This document shows positions 10,114-18,934 of a stretch of DNA of 64,000 bases, piece by piece. Position numbers and translations under genes: made by a program. Positions within the stretch are counted from its first letter, which is position 1; each line of letters begins with the position of its first letter. A model generated the notes under the pieces. It saw nothing but the letters and a program-made list of their open reading frames with translations. It had not been told where the DNA came from and did no database searches. Origin of the DNA: an uncultured Chloroflexota bacterium. Lineage in GTDB: Bacteria > Chloroflexota > Dehalococcoidia > Lucifugimonadales > UBA1127. Where the stretch lies: assembly GCA_913045315.1 (NCBI GenBank), contig CAJWQJ010000002.1, positions 1 through 64,000 on the forward strand. The letters run 5' to 3'.

Positions 10114-10996
10114 ATTTCTGTATTGAATTAACTAAATGATTAACCAAATCCTTTATAGATCGATCTTTTGGATAATTTTCTGGTGTTTCACTAGAAAGAT
10201 CAGTGGATGCAATTAATCGATATACATCTGCAGCCCCAAAATGAAACCCTGAAGTCATACCTATGGACGAAAATGTATGTGCAATCTCAAGCATTTCTCC
10301 AGAAAATCGTTCAGCTGTTGTTGGAATCTTATTCATATTTTGTATTCGACTAAATACCGATTTCTGGCTATATTCAAGTTCGGTAATTAACTCATCTGAA
10401 ATCCCAAATAGATTACTCACCATAAGTGAAGCCAAGTATAATGCACTGGTACCCTTTGTTATTCCTGCATAGCACATCTTCATTCCTGATGCACTACCTA
10501 TCATTTCCCCAATAGGAACAACTTTTATACCATTACCATCTAGATCCATTATCAAATCTAGATCCGGTCCACTTACATATAATCTTGGAATATCATTATT
10601 ATTTGGTGGAGGACCAATTATACCTGCATCAACAAATATTGAACCTGTTTCTACAATCATCTCAGAAATGCTTTTCACTGAATCGGGTGAAATTGCATTA
10701 CAATCTACGTATATAATTTTGTGATTAGAATTTCGCAAAGTCTCAGAAATTATATTACCCACATTTTTTGCTTCTGAAGGGACTACTATTGAAAGAATAA
10801 TGTCAGATTGATTAACTACTTCATAATAAGATCCAACATCTTCTATGTTTACATTCTTTGATAATAATTTTGTCCGATCACTTCTATCATCAAGTGATGA
10901 TATAACTCGAATCCCGTTTCGAACCATATCACGACCAATTGCACTCCCCATTTCACCTGGACTTAAAATTCCAACTGTTACAGATTTACTTTGCAC
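10091..10996 (-). CDS. NAD(P)-binding 6-phosphogluconate dehydrogenase-like protein with DUF1932-like C-terminus
   Basis: GILSPGEMGSAIGRDMVRNG, VDAGIIGPPP, GMKMCYAGITKG. Confidence 0.8.
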   Translation of the reverse strand: MQSKSVTVGILSPGEMGSAIGRDMVRNGIRVISSLDDRSDRTKLLSKNVNIEDVGSYYEVVNQSDIILSIVVPSEAKNVGNIISETLRNSNHKIIYVDCNAISPDSVKSISEMIVETGSIFVDAGIIGPPPNNNDIPRLYVSGPDLDLIMDLDGNGIKVVPIGEMIGSASGMKMCYAGITKGTSALYLASLMVSNLFGISDELITELEYSQKSVFSRIQNMNKIPTTAERFSGEMLEIAHTFSSIGMTSGFHFGAADVYRLIASTDLSSETPENYPKDRSIKDLVNHLVNSIQKFNSEEDR

Positions 10997-11072
10997 TTTC
11001 TCTCCTTATATATTTTATATCACATATTTATAGTTCAATTACAAATTTATATCTATCGATTATACTTAACTT

Positions 11073-12341
11073 ATGTCAGAATCAAAAAATATCCCTCCTA
11101 GTTGGATACATAAAATTCCTTTTTTCTATGGATGGATAATACTTATTGTATGCTCTATAAGTGTTTTTACTTCAGGTCCAGGGCAAACTTACTCTGTTTC
11201 AATATTTCTAGAACCAATGCGCGGAGATTTGAACCTTGGCTTAACAAAAATTGCTGGATTATATACAACAGGTTCTTTAATTGCTGCATCAACAATGTTT
11301 CTCATTGGACGTCTTATTGACAAATGTGGTGCAAGAATACTGCTATCAATAGTTCCTATTCTCTTTGCCTTTGCTACAATATGGATGTCAAATGTAAATA
11401 CTGCAACCCAACTTCTTTTAGGTTTTGCAATGATTAGAATATTAGGGCAAGGCTCGCTATCATTAATTCCTACAACCTTGGTTTCATTATGGTTTGTTCG
11501 TCTCAGAGGAAGAGCTATAGCATTAACTTCTCTTGGAATTACAGCAAGTCAGGCAATCTTTCCTCCATTAATCCATTATCTAATTAAGGGATATGGCTGG
11601 AGAAACGCATGGTTAGTTTTAGGATGTATCATTATATCAATCTTACTTCTTCCTGCTTTGTTATTTATTCGTAGAACACCTGAATCAATCGGACTTAATC
11701 CTGATGGAGACAAAAATATATCTTCTCTAACGAATGAAGATGACAATGAAGATTGGACATTATCAGAGGCTATAAAAACTCGAGCTATGTGGTTATTGAT
11801 GTTTGCTGGTTCATCACAATCATTAATTGGTACTGCCCTAATTTTTTTGCAAGTTTCGATATTTGAAAGCAAAGGTCTTAGTACAGGTCTAGCTGCAAGT
11901 GTATTTGCAATTTCTGCCCCAATGGCTTTAATAGGATCATTTCTTGGGGGACTCACGGCTGAAAGAATTACAAATCGATATTTACTAGCGGCTGGACAAA
12001 TTGGACTCTCACTAACAATGATATGGGTTCTAATAATTGCAAATCCATGGCAAGCATTACTATATGGCGGAGCTTTGGGGTGCAGTAGCGGATTTTTGAT
12101 GTCAGTAAATAATGTTATTTGGCCGAACTACTATGGAAGAGGTAATTTAGGAAGCATACGAGGAGCTGCAACAACAGTTTCCATTGGTTCAGCAGCATTA
12201 GGACCACTGCCATTTGCATTTCTAATTGAATTAACAAATTCATTCACAAAAGCAGTAATTATTTTCTTGATACTACCATTAAGTTGTATCATTGCATCTT
12301 TACTTGCAAAAAAACCTGTTAAATTTAAACAGGAAAGTTAA
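11073..12341 (+). CDS. MFS transporter, OFA-like
   Basis: FYGWIILIVCSISVF..., RLRGRAIAL, RRTPESIGLNPDG. Confidence 0.85.
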   Translation: MSESKNIPPSWIHKIPFFYGWIILIVCSISVFTSGPGQTYSVSIFLEPMRGDLNLGLTKIAGLYTTGSLIAASTMFLIGRLIDKCGARILLSIVPILFAFATIWMSNVNTATQLLLGFAMIRILGQGSLSLIPTTLVSLWFVRLRGRAIALTSLGITASQAIFPPLIHYLIKGYGWRNAWLVLGCIIISILLLPALLFIRRTPESIGLNPDGDKNISSLTNEDDNEDWTLSEAIKTRAMWLLMFAGSSQSLIGTALIFLQVSIFESKGLSTGLAASVFAISAPMALIGSFLGGLTAERITNRYLLAAGQIGLSLTMIWVLIIANPWQALLYGGALGCSSGFLMSVNNVIWPNYYGRGNLGSIRGAATTVSIGSAALGPLPFAFLIELTNSFTKAVIIFLILPLSCIIASLLAKKPVKFKQES

Positions 12342-12350
12342 TTGGATTCC

Positions 12351-12390
12351 ATAATAAAAGCAGCCTGAATAATTAGGCTGCTTTTATTAT
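12351..12390. terminator. Bidirectional Rho-independent terminator
   Basis: 16-bp perfect inverted repeat ATAATAAAAGCAGCCT (12351-12366) / AGGCTGCTTTTATTAT (12375-12390) between convergent genes. Confidence 0.9.
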
Positions 12391-12413
12391 AATTGAAGTC
12401 AGAAATTCGATTA

Positions 12414-12638
12414 TTATGCTACAAGTGTAGATTCTTTATCATTATTATCAGTAGTGTCAGCAGAAACAATTTCATCTGATATAACTGGTAAAAGCTCTTT
12501 AGTCATCCCACATTGTAAACATCGTAAAGCACCACCAGGCCAGCTACTATCAAAAATCATATCACCTGCACATTTTGTACATGCTTTATAATGCAATTTA
12601 TTAGTTATACCTTTATCCAGAACCTCTGTGTTATACAT
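12414..12638 (-). CDS. Small zinc-ribbon protein
   Basis: CTKCAGDMIF...RCLQCGM; 74 aa; AGGAGGAGGAT upstream of ATG. Confidence 0.65.
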   Translation of the reverse strand: MYNTEVLDKGITNKLHYKACTKCAGDMIFDSSWPGGALRCLQCGMTKELLPVISDEIVSADTTDNNDKESTLVA

Positions 12639-12662
12639 TGTTCATCCTCCTCCTCATATAAC

Positions 12663-12693
12663 TTAGTAAACTTAACTTGGGTAAGTTTACTAA
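12663..12693. promoter_or_regulatory. 12-bp perfect dyad in divergent promoter region
   Basis: TTAGTAAACTTA-acttggg-TAAGTTTACTAA between the zinc-ribbon gene (-) and LysR gene (+). Confidence 0.6.
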
Positions 12694-12763
12694 TCGTTGC
12701 ATTATCCCGTCAACCGATATATAATAATAATTATTATCGAATATTGTGATATAGTTGATATTT

Positions 12764-13645
12764 ATGGAAATTCGTGAATTAAGAAGCTTTGTAACAGTGT
12801 CTCAATTAAGAAGCATGTCAAAGGCTGCTGAAAAACTTATGCTTGGCCAACCCACAGTAAGCGGGCATATAAAAAAGCTCGAGGATGAACTCGGTTTCAA
12901 CCTATTCGATAGAATAAAACGACCCATCCGTTTAACAGCTCCTGGTGATAAACTTTTTGAAATTGCTGAGCGACTTGTAAATGACCTTGAATTACTTAAC
13001 GAAGATATTAATAAAATTGAAGAGGAAGCTCCGATAACAGTTGCTACCACTCATGAAATAATATCCCATGTCCTTTTTGAAGCAATTGCACATTTCAAAT
13101 CAGACAATCCTAATGCTCATCTTAGAATCCGAACAAGAAGTTCAACTGATGTTCTTAAAATGCTTCAAGAAAACGAAGCAGATCTTGGAATTGTGCCACA
13201 AATAACTAGAGAACCAGAATTTCAATTCGAAGCGATGTTCCCATATCGATTTGTGCTCATCACATCCAAACATCATCCGTTGAGCAAAACACCTGTAATC
13301 ACAGCCAATGACATTGCCGAATGGCCATTAGTACTCATGGGTTCACAAACATTTAGCAGGAGAATAGTGGAAGGTGAATTCCGACGAAAGGGACTTTCTT
13401 ATGACATTATTCTCGAACTAGACAATATGGACTCAATTAAAAGTTATGTTTCCCAAGATATAGGGATATCTATTGGGCCTAGTATTGCAATTGAAAATTC
13501 TGACAAAGATGCGCTCAATGTCATACCATTAGACACGTTGCTACCAGTTGAACAAGCTGGCCTTGTAACATTACGAGGTAGAGGGTTAACCACTTCTGCG
13601 AGAAAATTTGTTGATACCATCAGACCTTACATGGCAAAAGTTTAA
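12764..13645 (+). CDS. LysR-family transcriptional regulator
   Basis: MEIRELRSFVTVSQLRSMSKAAEKLMLGQPTVSGHIKKLEDELGFNLFDR HTH. Confidence 0.95.
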   Translation: MEIRELRSFVTVSQLRSMSKAAEKLMLGQPTVSGHIKKLEDELGFNLFDRIKRPIRLTAPGDKLFEIAERLVNDLELLNEDINKIEEEAPITVATTHEIISHVLFEAIAHFKSDNPNAHLRIRTRSSTDVLKMLQENEADLGIVPQITREPEFQFEAMFPYRFVLITSKHHPLSKTPVITANDIAEWPLVLMGSQTFSRRIVEGEFRRKGLSYDIILELDNMDSIKSYVSQDIGISIGPSIAIENSDKDALNVIPLDTLLPVEQAGLVTLRGRGLTTSARKFVDTIRPYMAKV

Positions 13646-14016
13646 TAAAATGCCTTTTGAAGCATTATTCCACAAATTGCAGCTAATAAACCAAGAATTA
13701 TCGATGCTCCCAAATACATAATTCCTCGATAAACCTCACCACTACTTCCCATTTGAACAACTGAAACTGTAAGCGTTGAAAATGTTGTAAACGATCCAAG
13801 AAAGCCAACACCTAATATTAACCTTGAAGATTCAGCATACTGTCTATCTATTTGCCAATAACCAATCAATATCCCAAGCAAGAATGACCCTAGAACGTTA
13901 ATGAAAAATATACCTAGAACTGATGACTCATTGAAATTTGAAATTAATCGATCAATAGCATATCTGGACACTGCACCTAGTGAACCACCTATAGCAACCA
14001 TTATCAAAGAATACAC
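13642..14016 (-). CDS. crcB: Fluoride efflux transporter CrcB/Fluc
   Basis: GGSLGAVSRYAIDR, GFLGSFTTFSTLTVS; 124 aa, 4 TM. Confidence 0.92.
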   Translation of the reverse strand: MYSLIMVAIGGSLGAVSRYAIDRLISNFNESSVLGIFFINVLGSFLLGILIGYWQIDRQYAESSRLILGVGFLGSFTTFSTLTVSVVQMGSSGEVYRGIMYLGASIILGLLAAICGIMLQKAFY

Positions 14017-14034
14017 AATTAATCGTCCAATCTA

Positions 14035-15369
14035 CTACGTTATATCAAATAGAGGTTCTTTAGGATTTCCCGCGAATAAAGAAGCAATTCCTGCAAGAAT
14101 CCATGAAATCGAAAAAACTATAAAAGCTATATTATACGAACCTACCCAGTCGTATATTAATCCTGCAAACACCGGACTTGCTCCACCTGTCCATCTTGTA
14201 AGTGGAGTTGCCCAACCACGAATTTCCCCTATATGGTCTCTACCAAAATAACTTGCCCAGGCAAGATTAAATAATGGTGGCATCCCACCCATGCCCAATC
14301 CATAAAAAATTCCGTATATTACTAGCGATGAAATGGTTTTTCCTGTAACGAGTATCCATAAAGACATTCCTGCCGAAACAAATGCTACAGCCATAACATA
14401 TCTTACAGGAAATCGTTCCGCCAACATGCCCCAAGGAATTTTACCTATTCCAGCAAAAAGTGCTGCAATAGTTCCAATTGCTGCAGCTGTCCCAGCTTCA
14501 AATCCTTTATCCTCCATATATGCTAATTGATGCATTAAAACTGGAGGAAGCGATAATCCGCCAAGAGTTTGTGCTCCAATTAAAACCCAAAAAACTTTCG
14601 AGGAAAAGGATTGCTTCAGAGTATACGATCCGGTTATGGCTTCTGTTTTTATGATTGGATTACTACCCCTTGAAGATGAATCTCTTAGATTAGTATCCGA
14701 ATCTCCATCTGGTTTAAGACCTACATCCTCAGGGCTTCTTCTCATAAAAATACCCCCAAGAGGAAGTATTGTCGTCAGCATAATAATTCCTAATATTACC
14801 CAAGCTAATCGCCAACCAAATTGATCAATGAGAATTGAAACAAGTGGAATAGCAATTACCCCCCCAGCTGATATACCCATAGTACCTATAGCGAGTGCTC
14901 GTCCACGTTTTCGTATAAACCATTTTGATACAATTGCAGGGCCAAGCAACATGCCTCCTAAGGCAGTCATTGCACCACCCCAGACAACACCAAATAATAA
15001 GTAAAATTGCCACAACGATTGAAGCCAATACATAACAATAAGTGCAAAACCAGCAATGATGGCACCAATAACCATCATAATTCTTGGCCCATCTTTTGTA
15101 TCTGCAAATTTACCAACAATAGGAGATATAATAAGTGTTGTAACCATTCGAATTAATGCAACCCAAGATATTGCGCCTCTAGACCATCCCAGCCCACCAG
15201 AAGGGGAACTCAAATGACGCATGAAAACACCAAAACCGTATCCGCCAATACCTGCAGTCAACATGCTGTCCCAAAAAGAAACGAAAACTATGATCCAACC
15301 ATAGAAAACTTTCTTAGGCCAAAAAGATGGAATCTTACCAACTATTTGAGAATTACTATATGTTGACAT
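14035..15369 (-). CDS. MFS transporter, OFA-like
   Basis: FYGWIIVFVSFWDSM, RKRGRALAIG, RRSPEDVGLKPDG. Confidence 0.85.
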   Translation of the reverse strand: MSTYSNSQIVGKIPSFWPKKVFYGWIIVFVSFWDSMLTAGIGGYGFGVFMRHLSSPSGGLGWSRGAISWVALIRMVTTLIISPIVGKFADTKDGPRIMMVIGAIIAGFALIVMYWLQSLWQFYLLFGVVWGGAMTALGGMLLGPAIVSKWFIRKRGRALAIGTMGISAGGVIAIPLVSILIDQFGWRLAWVILGIIMLTTILPLGGIFMRRSPEDVGLKPDGDSDTNLRDSSSRGSNPIIKTEAITGSYTLKQSFSSKVFWVLIGAQTLGGLSLPPVLMHQLAYMEDKGFEAGTAAAIGTIAALFAGIGKIPWGMLAERFPVRYVMAVAFVSAGMSLWILVTGKTISSLVIYGIFYGLGMGGMPPLFNLAWASYFGRDHIGEIRGWATPLTRWTGGASPVFAGLIYDWVGSYNIAFIVFSISWILAGIASLFAGNPKEPLFDIT

Positions 15370-15384
15370 TCAAACCTCCCCTAG

Positions 15385-16146
15385 TTATCTAGGAGTCAAA
15401 TTCAACAAGATTTCAGTTTTCACTTCATCTTCCAACCAAACAACACTTTTTGCTGTAGGTTTAGGAACATTAAGTTGTTCCCATGTAAATATTGTTCTTG
15501 CTACGACATAAACAACCGATCCATCATCACGTGCCTCAAATTCAAATTCAAGAGGGATTTCAGAATCAAGAATAGTTAGACTTCCACTGATAATTCCTGT
15601 CAAAACTTCACCGTTTTTAAATCCATCAGTTAGTTCCGGCAAGGTTGAAATAGCAAACTTTGCTGTCGGATGAGATCCAAACATGCGATTTCTAATATAT
15701 CGATCACGATAATTCTGATCACTGGTTAAATTTTGCAAGTTAATAATTACTTCAAAAGGTTTCCCATCCAAAAAAACTTCACCATTAAGGGAATCAGTAA
15801 TAACTACGGCGTCATTAGGTAATGGTAATCGAGACAATTGTTCTTTAACAGTAAATGTAGCTTTTGATCCTTGTGATACTACAAAGGTATAATCTGCATA
15901 TTCTCCAGATGATCTTTCTCCTTCAGAAATCCCTATGCTGTCAGATTGGGTTTTAGCATTCTCGTCAGAAAGATTGTTATCTGAATCAGATTCGACAGAT
16001 CCATATGTATCATCATATGAATCTGAATACACAGATGAGACACTTGAAGATGATGAACTCGAGGTAGTTTCAGTTGATGAGCAAGAAATAAGAATGGTAA
16101 AAGAGATAATATATATGGAAATAGACATTCCAAAAATATTTTTCAA
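15385..16146 (-). CDS. YceI-family lipoprotein with Ser-rich linker
   Basis: Lipobox-like ISC, Ser/Asp-rich linker, C-terminal YceI-like domain (NRMFGSHPTAKFAIST, GSLTILDSEIPLEFEFEA). Confidence 0.75.
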   Translation of the reverse strand: MKNIFGMSISIYIISFTILISCSSTETTSSSSSSSVSSVYSDSYDDTYGSVESDSDNNLSDENAKTQSDSIGISEGERSSGEYADYTFVVSQGSKATFTVKEQLSRLPLPNDAVVITDSLNGEVFLDGKPFEVIINLQNLTSDQNYRDRYIRNRMFGSHPTAKFAISTLPELTDGFKNGEVLTGIISGSLTILDSEIPLEFEFEARDDGSVVYVVARTIFTWEQLNVPKPTAKSVVWLEDEVKTEILLNLTPR

Positions 16147-16165
16147 TCTAAATCTCCTTAAATAA

Positions 16166-16624
16166 TTAATTAAAAACAGGTGGCAATTCTAGTCTTCCAC
16201 TCGGACCATCACTAAACCCTACTAAAGCAAAGGCAAGTAGCAATGAAAAAGTGATCAAAGAAAATGACCACCTCCACTGTCGAATTAGTAAAGTATTAGA
16301 AATCAGAACCGTTCCTAATCGTAATATTAACAAATTAGTTAGTAATATAGGAAATCCGAAACTAATCGATCGCTCTATTTGCATTTCTGATATAGCAAGA
16401 ATTATAAATCCAACAACACATGAAATTGAACAGTATATAGATAGTCGTCTAGAAAATTTGATAATAGGTAAACGAAAAGTAGTAAAAAGTATTATGGAAA
16501 TCCCTAAACTAAAACATCCAATGAATACGGTGACACTATTTATAAAGGTATCAAATGGTGAATACAAAGGAATCGATAACAATACACAGGGAATTGAAGA
16601 AATTGAAGCACTGACCAATCCCAA
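16166..16624 (-). CDS. Hypothetical membrane protein
   Basis: Strongly hydrophobic, about 4-5 TM; co-directional with YceI gene. An antisense ORF (16251-16658 +) competes. Confidence 0.5.
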   Translation of the reverse strand: MGLVSASISSIPCVLLSIPLYSPFDTFINSVTVFIGCFSLGISIILFTTFRLPIIKFSRRLSIYCSISCVVGFIILAISEMQIERSISFGFPILLTNLLILRLGTVLISNTLLIRQWRWSFSLITFSLLLAFALVGFSDGPSGRLELPPVFN

Positions 16625-16713
16625 ACGAAAAGATTCTAAAAATGAAAAGGAATTATAGGGATATGTATTATTAATAAATAAACCTCCACCATAACACCAT
16701 AGTAATTATAAAT

Positions 16714-16757
16714 AACAAAATAGGATAGCGTTATGGATAACACTATCCTATTTTGTT
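16714..16757 (-). terminator. Terminator downstream of proX
   Basis: 15-bp stem AACAAAATAGGATAG / CTATCCTATTTTGTT plus inner GTTAT/ATAAC pairing. Confidence 0.85.
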
Positions 16758-16782
16758 TTCTTAGATGTATCTTGAAGTTAAA

Positions 16783-17820
16783 TTACTGCAATGAAGCTGT
16801 AATTTTAGCCTCAGCTTCAGAAGTAACCCAGGCCTTCCAGGCATCGTCATTCTTCAACCACCAAACTGCTGTGTTTTCAAGAGATTCGTCATTTTCTGCC
16901 ATCCATCCTTCTGCTGATACCTGTGACGCGGCATTAAAATCGTATTTCCTGAACATTTCGATAACATCAGGTGCTCGAGCGGGAAGTGATGGATGCACTG
17001 CAATCAATACATCTGCTACAGGATATGCATATCCTAATGAAGGATCACATCCAGGTGGACAAGGTTCTTCTTCAAGGACTACAAGGTCAAGTGTAGCTGC
17101 AGTCTTTGTAGGCCCCCAAATATAACCAAGCCAGTTGTCTCCTCTTGCATATGCACCTTCTAAATCAGCAAATAATGCAGCAGCACTTCCTGGATCAACT
17201 AACTTAACATAGCTGTCCATTCCATAGACTTCATGTTTTGCTGTATTAACTTGTTCACACTTCCATCCAGCAATACAGGAAACCAATCGAGCTTTACCGT
17301 CACTGTCAGGTGTTACAAACAAGTCCTTATGAGCCTCAATATCTTTGTAGCTCACAAGACCAGGATTAGCTTCTTGAACATATTTCGGAATAACAAACAT
17401 GCTCTGCCAGTTATCATCTAGGCTGCTGCCAACAGAAACTACAGTTCCTTCTTTCATGGCTTCATCCCAAACATCCTGTTGATTAGGAAGCCATATCTCC
17501 ATCGTTACATGAGTGGTTCCATCCTGCAAAGCAGGGAACAAACTCACAGTATTGCCGTCAACAGCATCAGTTGGATAACCATAGCCATTCTCAATTATGT
17601 ATCGAGCAATCGAATTCTGGAGTAATGCACTATCCCAGTTGAGATTTGAGAAAATGATTGTTTCCTTAGGTTGTTCTTTTTCAACCTCAACAATCTTTTC
17701 AACCTCAACAATCTTTTCTACTACTTCCGGATCACTGCTACAACCTGCAAATGAAACTAATGAGGTTGCAACCATTAGCGCCAAAAGTATGCTCCAAGAA
17801 GAGCGAATATGTGTAAACAT
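16783..17820 (-). CDS. proX: Glycine betaine/proline ABC transporter substrate-binding lipoprotein
   Basis: Lipobox SFAGC, OpuAC-type sequence, adjacent to proW and proV; AAGGAGGTGTCC-ATG RBS. Confidence 0.88.
   Translation of the reverse strand: MFTHIRSSWSILLALMVATSLVSFAGCSSDPEVVEKIVEVEKIVEVEKEQPKETIIFSNLNWDSALLQNSIARYIIENGYGYPTDAVDGNTVSLFPALQDGTTHVTMEIWLPNQQDVWDEAMKEGTVVSVGSSLDDNWQSMFVIPKYVQEANPGLVSYKDIEAHKDLFVTPDSDGKARLVSCIAGWKCEQVNTAKHEVYGMDSYVKLVDPGSAAALFADLEGAYARGDNWLGYIWGPTKTAATLDLVVLEEEPCPPGCDPSLGYAYPVADVLIAVHPSLPARAPDVIEMFRKYDFNAASQVSAEGWMAENDESLENTAVWWLKNDDAWKAWVTSEAEAKITASLQ
17681..17716. repeat. Two tandem perfect 18-bp repeats inside proX
   Basis: TCAACCTCAACAATCTTT x2, encoding (VEKIVE)-type linker VEKIVEVEKIVEVEKE. 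Confidence 0.9.
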
Positions 17821-17891
17821 GGACACCTCCTTAACTTTCTCTACACTGAAAAATATTTTTTCAGGATTTACACACAAAAATTTAATTGCCC

Positions 17892-18893
17892 TTAAAGCGA
17901 CCCTTTGAGGGCTTCTTGTCTAGCTTTTGCAAAAGCTTGGGTAATTCTATCAATCAATATTGCCAAAACAACGATTCCAATTCCTCCCATTAAAGCATCG
18001 CCAGGACGTTGTCGGCCAAGTCCACGCCAGACATCTAATCCTAAGCCACCAGCACCAACTAAAGCAGCTATCGTGGCCATTGCAAGTGCCATCATCGTTG
18101 TTTGATTAATTCCAGCCATAATTGTTGGAACAGCCATAGGAATTTGAACTTTGAAAAGTAATTGAACAGGATTAGTTCCAAATGATCTAGCAGCTTCCAC
18201 AACTTCAGGATCAACCTGACGTATACCAAGATTTGTTAAGCGAATTGCTGGGGGTACAGCATATACAATAGTTGCTATTACAGCAGGTACGTTTCCTAGG
18301 CTAAAAAACATAATGACAGGAACAAGATACACAAAGCTTGGCATTGTCTGCATGCCATCCAAAATTGGCCGCATTATGGCGTCAACTGTATCACTTTTCG
18401 CTGACCAAATACCGAGAGGCAAGGCAATTGATATCGAAAGGATCACAGAAGTTCCTGTAATCGCTAAGGTTTCCATAGCACTTTCCCACAATCCAAACAT
18501 AGCTACTATTAACAAAGAAACTAAAGCAAAAAGACCATTTTTCCAGTTAAGCATTCTCCATGCAACTAGAGAAATACCAATTATTGCTGCAGGCCATGGG
18601 ATAAATACAAGTCCCTTTTTAATATATACAAGTATATATGTTATTGTTACGCTGATTCCATCAAGAGCCCAAGACCATTCTTTTGTAACATACTTAACGG
18701 AATCACCAATCCATTTGCCAATAGGTTTTGCTATTATCCAAGACTCAGGAAATTCAACTGCTGAGCCTATCGTAAAAAGACACACCGTTAAAACTGCAAG
18801 AAATGTTCCTAATATAGAAATATTAAGATGATTACCAACAAAATTCTTTACTTTTTCAATTGAAGACGATTCTTTATCAACATTAGATTCCAT
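17892..18893 (-). CDS. proW: Glycine betaine/proline ABC transporter permease
   Basis: BPD_transp permease; GMQTMPSFVYLVPVIMFF, VPPAIRLTNLGIRQV. Confidence 0.93.
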   Translation of the reverse strand: MESNVDKESSSIEKVKNFVGNHLNISILGTFLAVLTVCLFTIGSAVEFPESWIIAKPIGKWIGDSVKYVTKEWSWALDGISVTITYILVYIKKGLVFIPWPAAIIGISLVAWRMLNWKNGLFALVSLLIVAMFGLWESAMETLAITGTSVILSISIALPLGIWSAKSDTVDAIMRPILDGMQTMPSFVYLVPVIMFFSLGNVPAVIATIVYAVPPAIRLTNLGIRQVDPEVVEAARSFGTNPVQLLFKVQIPMAVPTIMAGINQTTMMALAMATIAALVGAGGLGLDVWRGLGRQRPGDALMGGIGIVVLAILIDRITQAFAKARQEALKGSL

Positions 18894-18934
18894 ATGAAAT
18901 TCGACGCCCTTTCAATTCTGGTGAGAATAAATAT

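Noticed and set aside
11576-11956. 126-aa minus-strand ORF
   Set aside because: Antisense shadow of the 11073-12341 MFS gene.
16251-16658. 135-aa plus-strand ORF opposite the hypothetical membrane protein
   Set aside because: Comparable length, but the minus-strand frame is TM-rich and fits the co-directional operon; kept as an unresolved alternative only.
17681-17716. Tandem repeat as a CRISPR-like array
   Set aside because: Repeats are contiguous with no spacers and lie in frame within proX.
18313-18831. 172-aa plus-strand ORF
   Set aside because: Antisense shadow of proW; no recognisable motifs.
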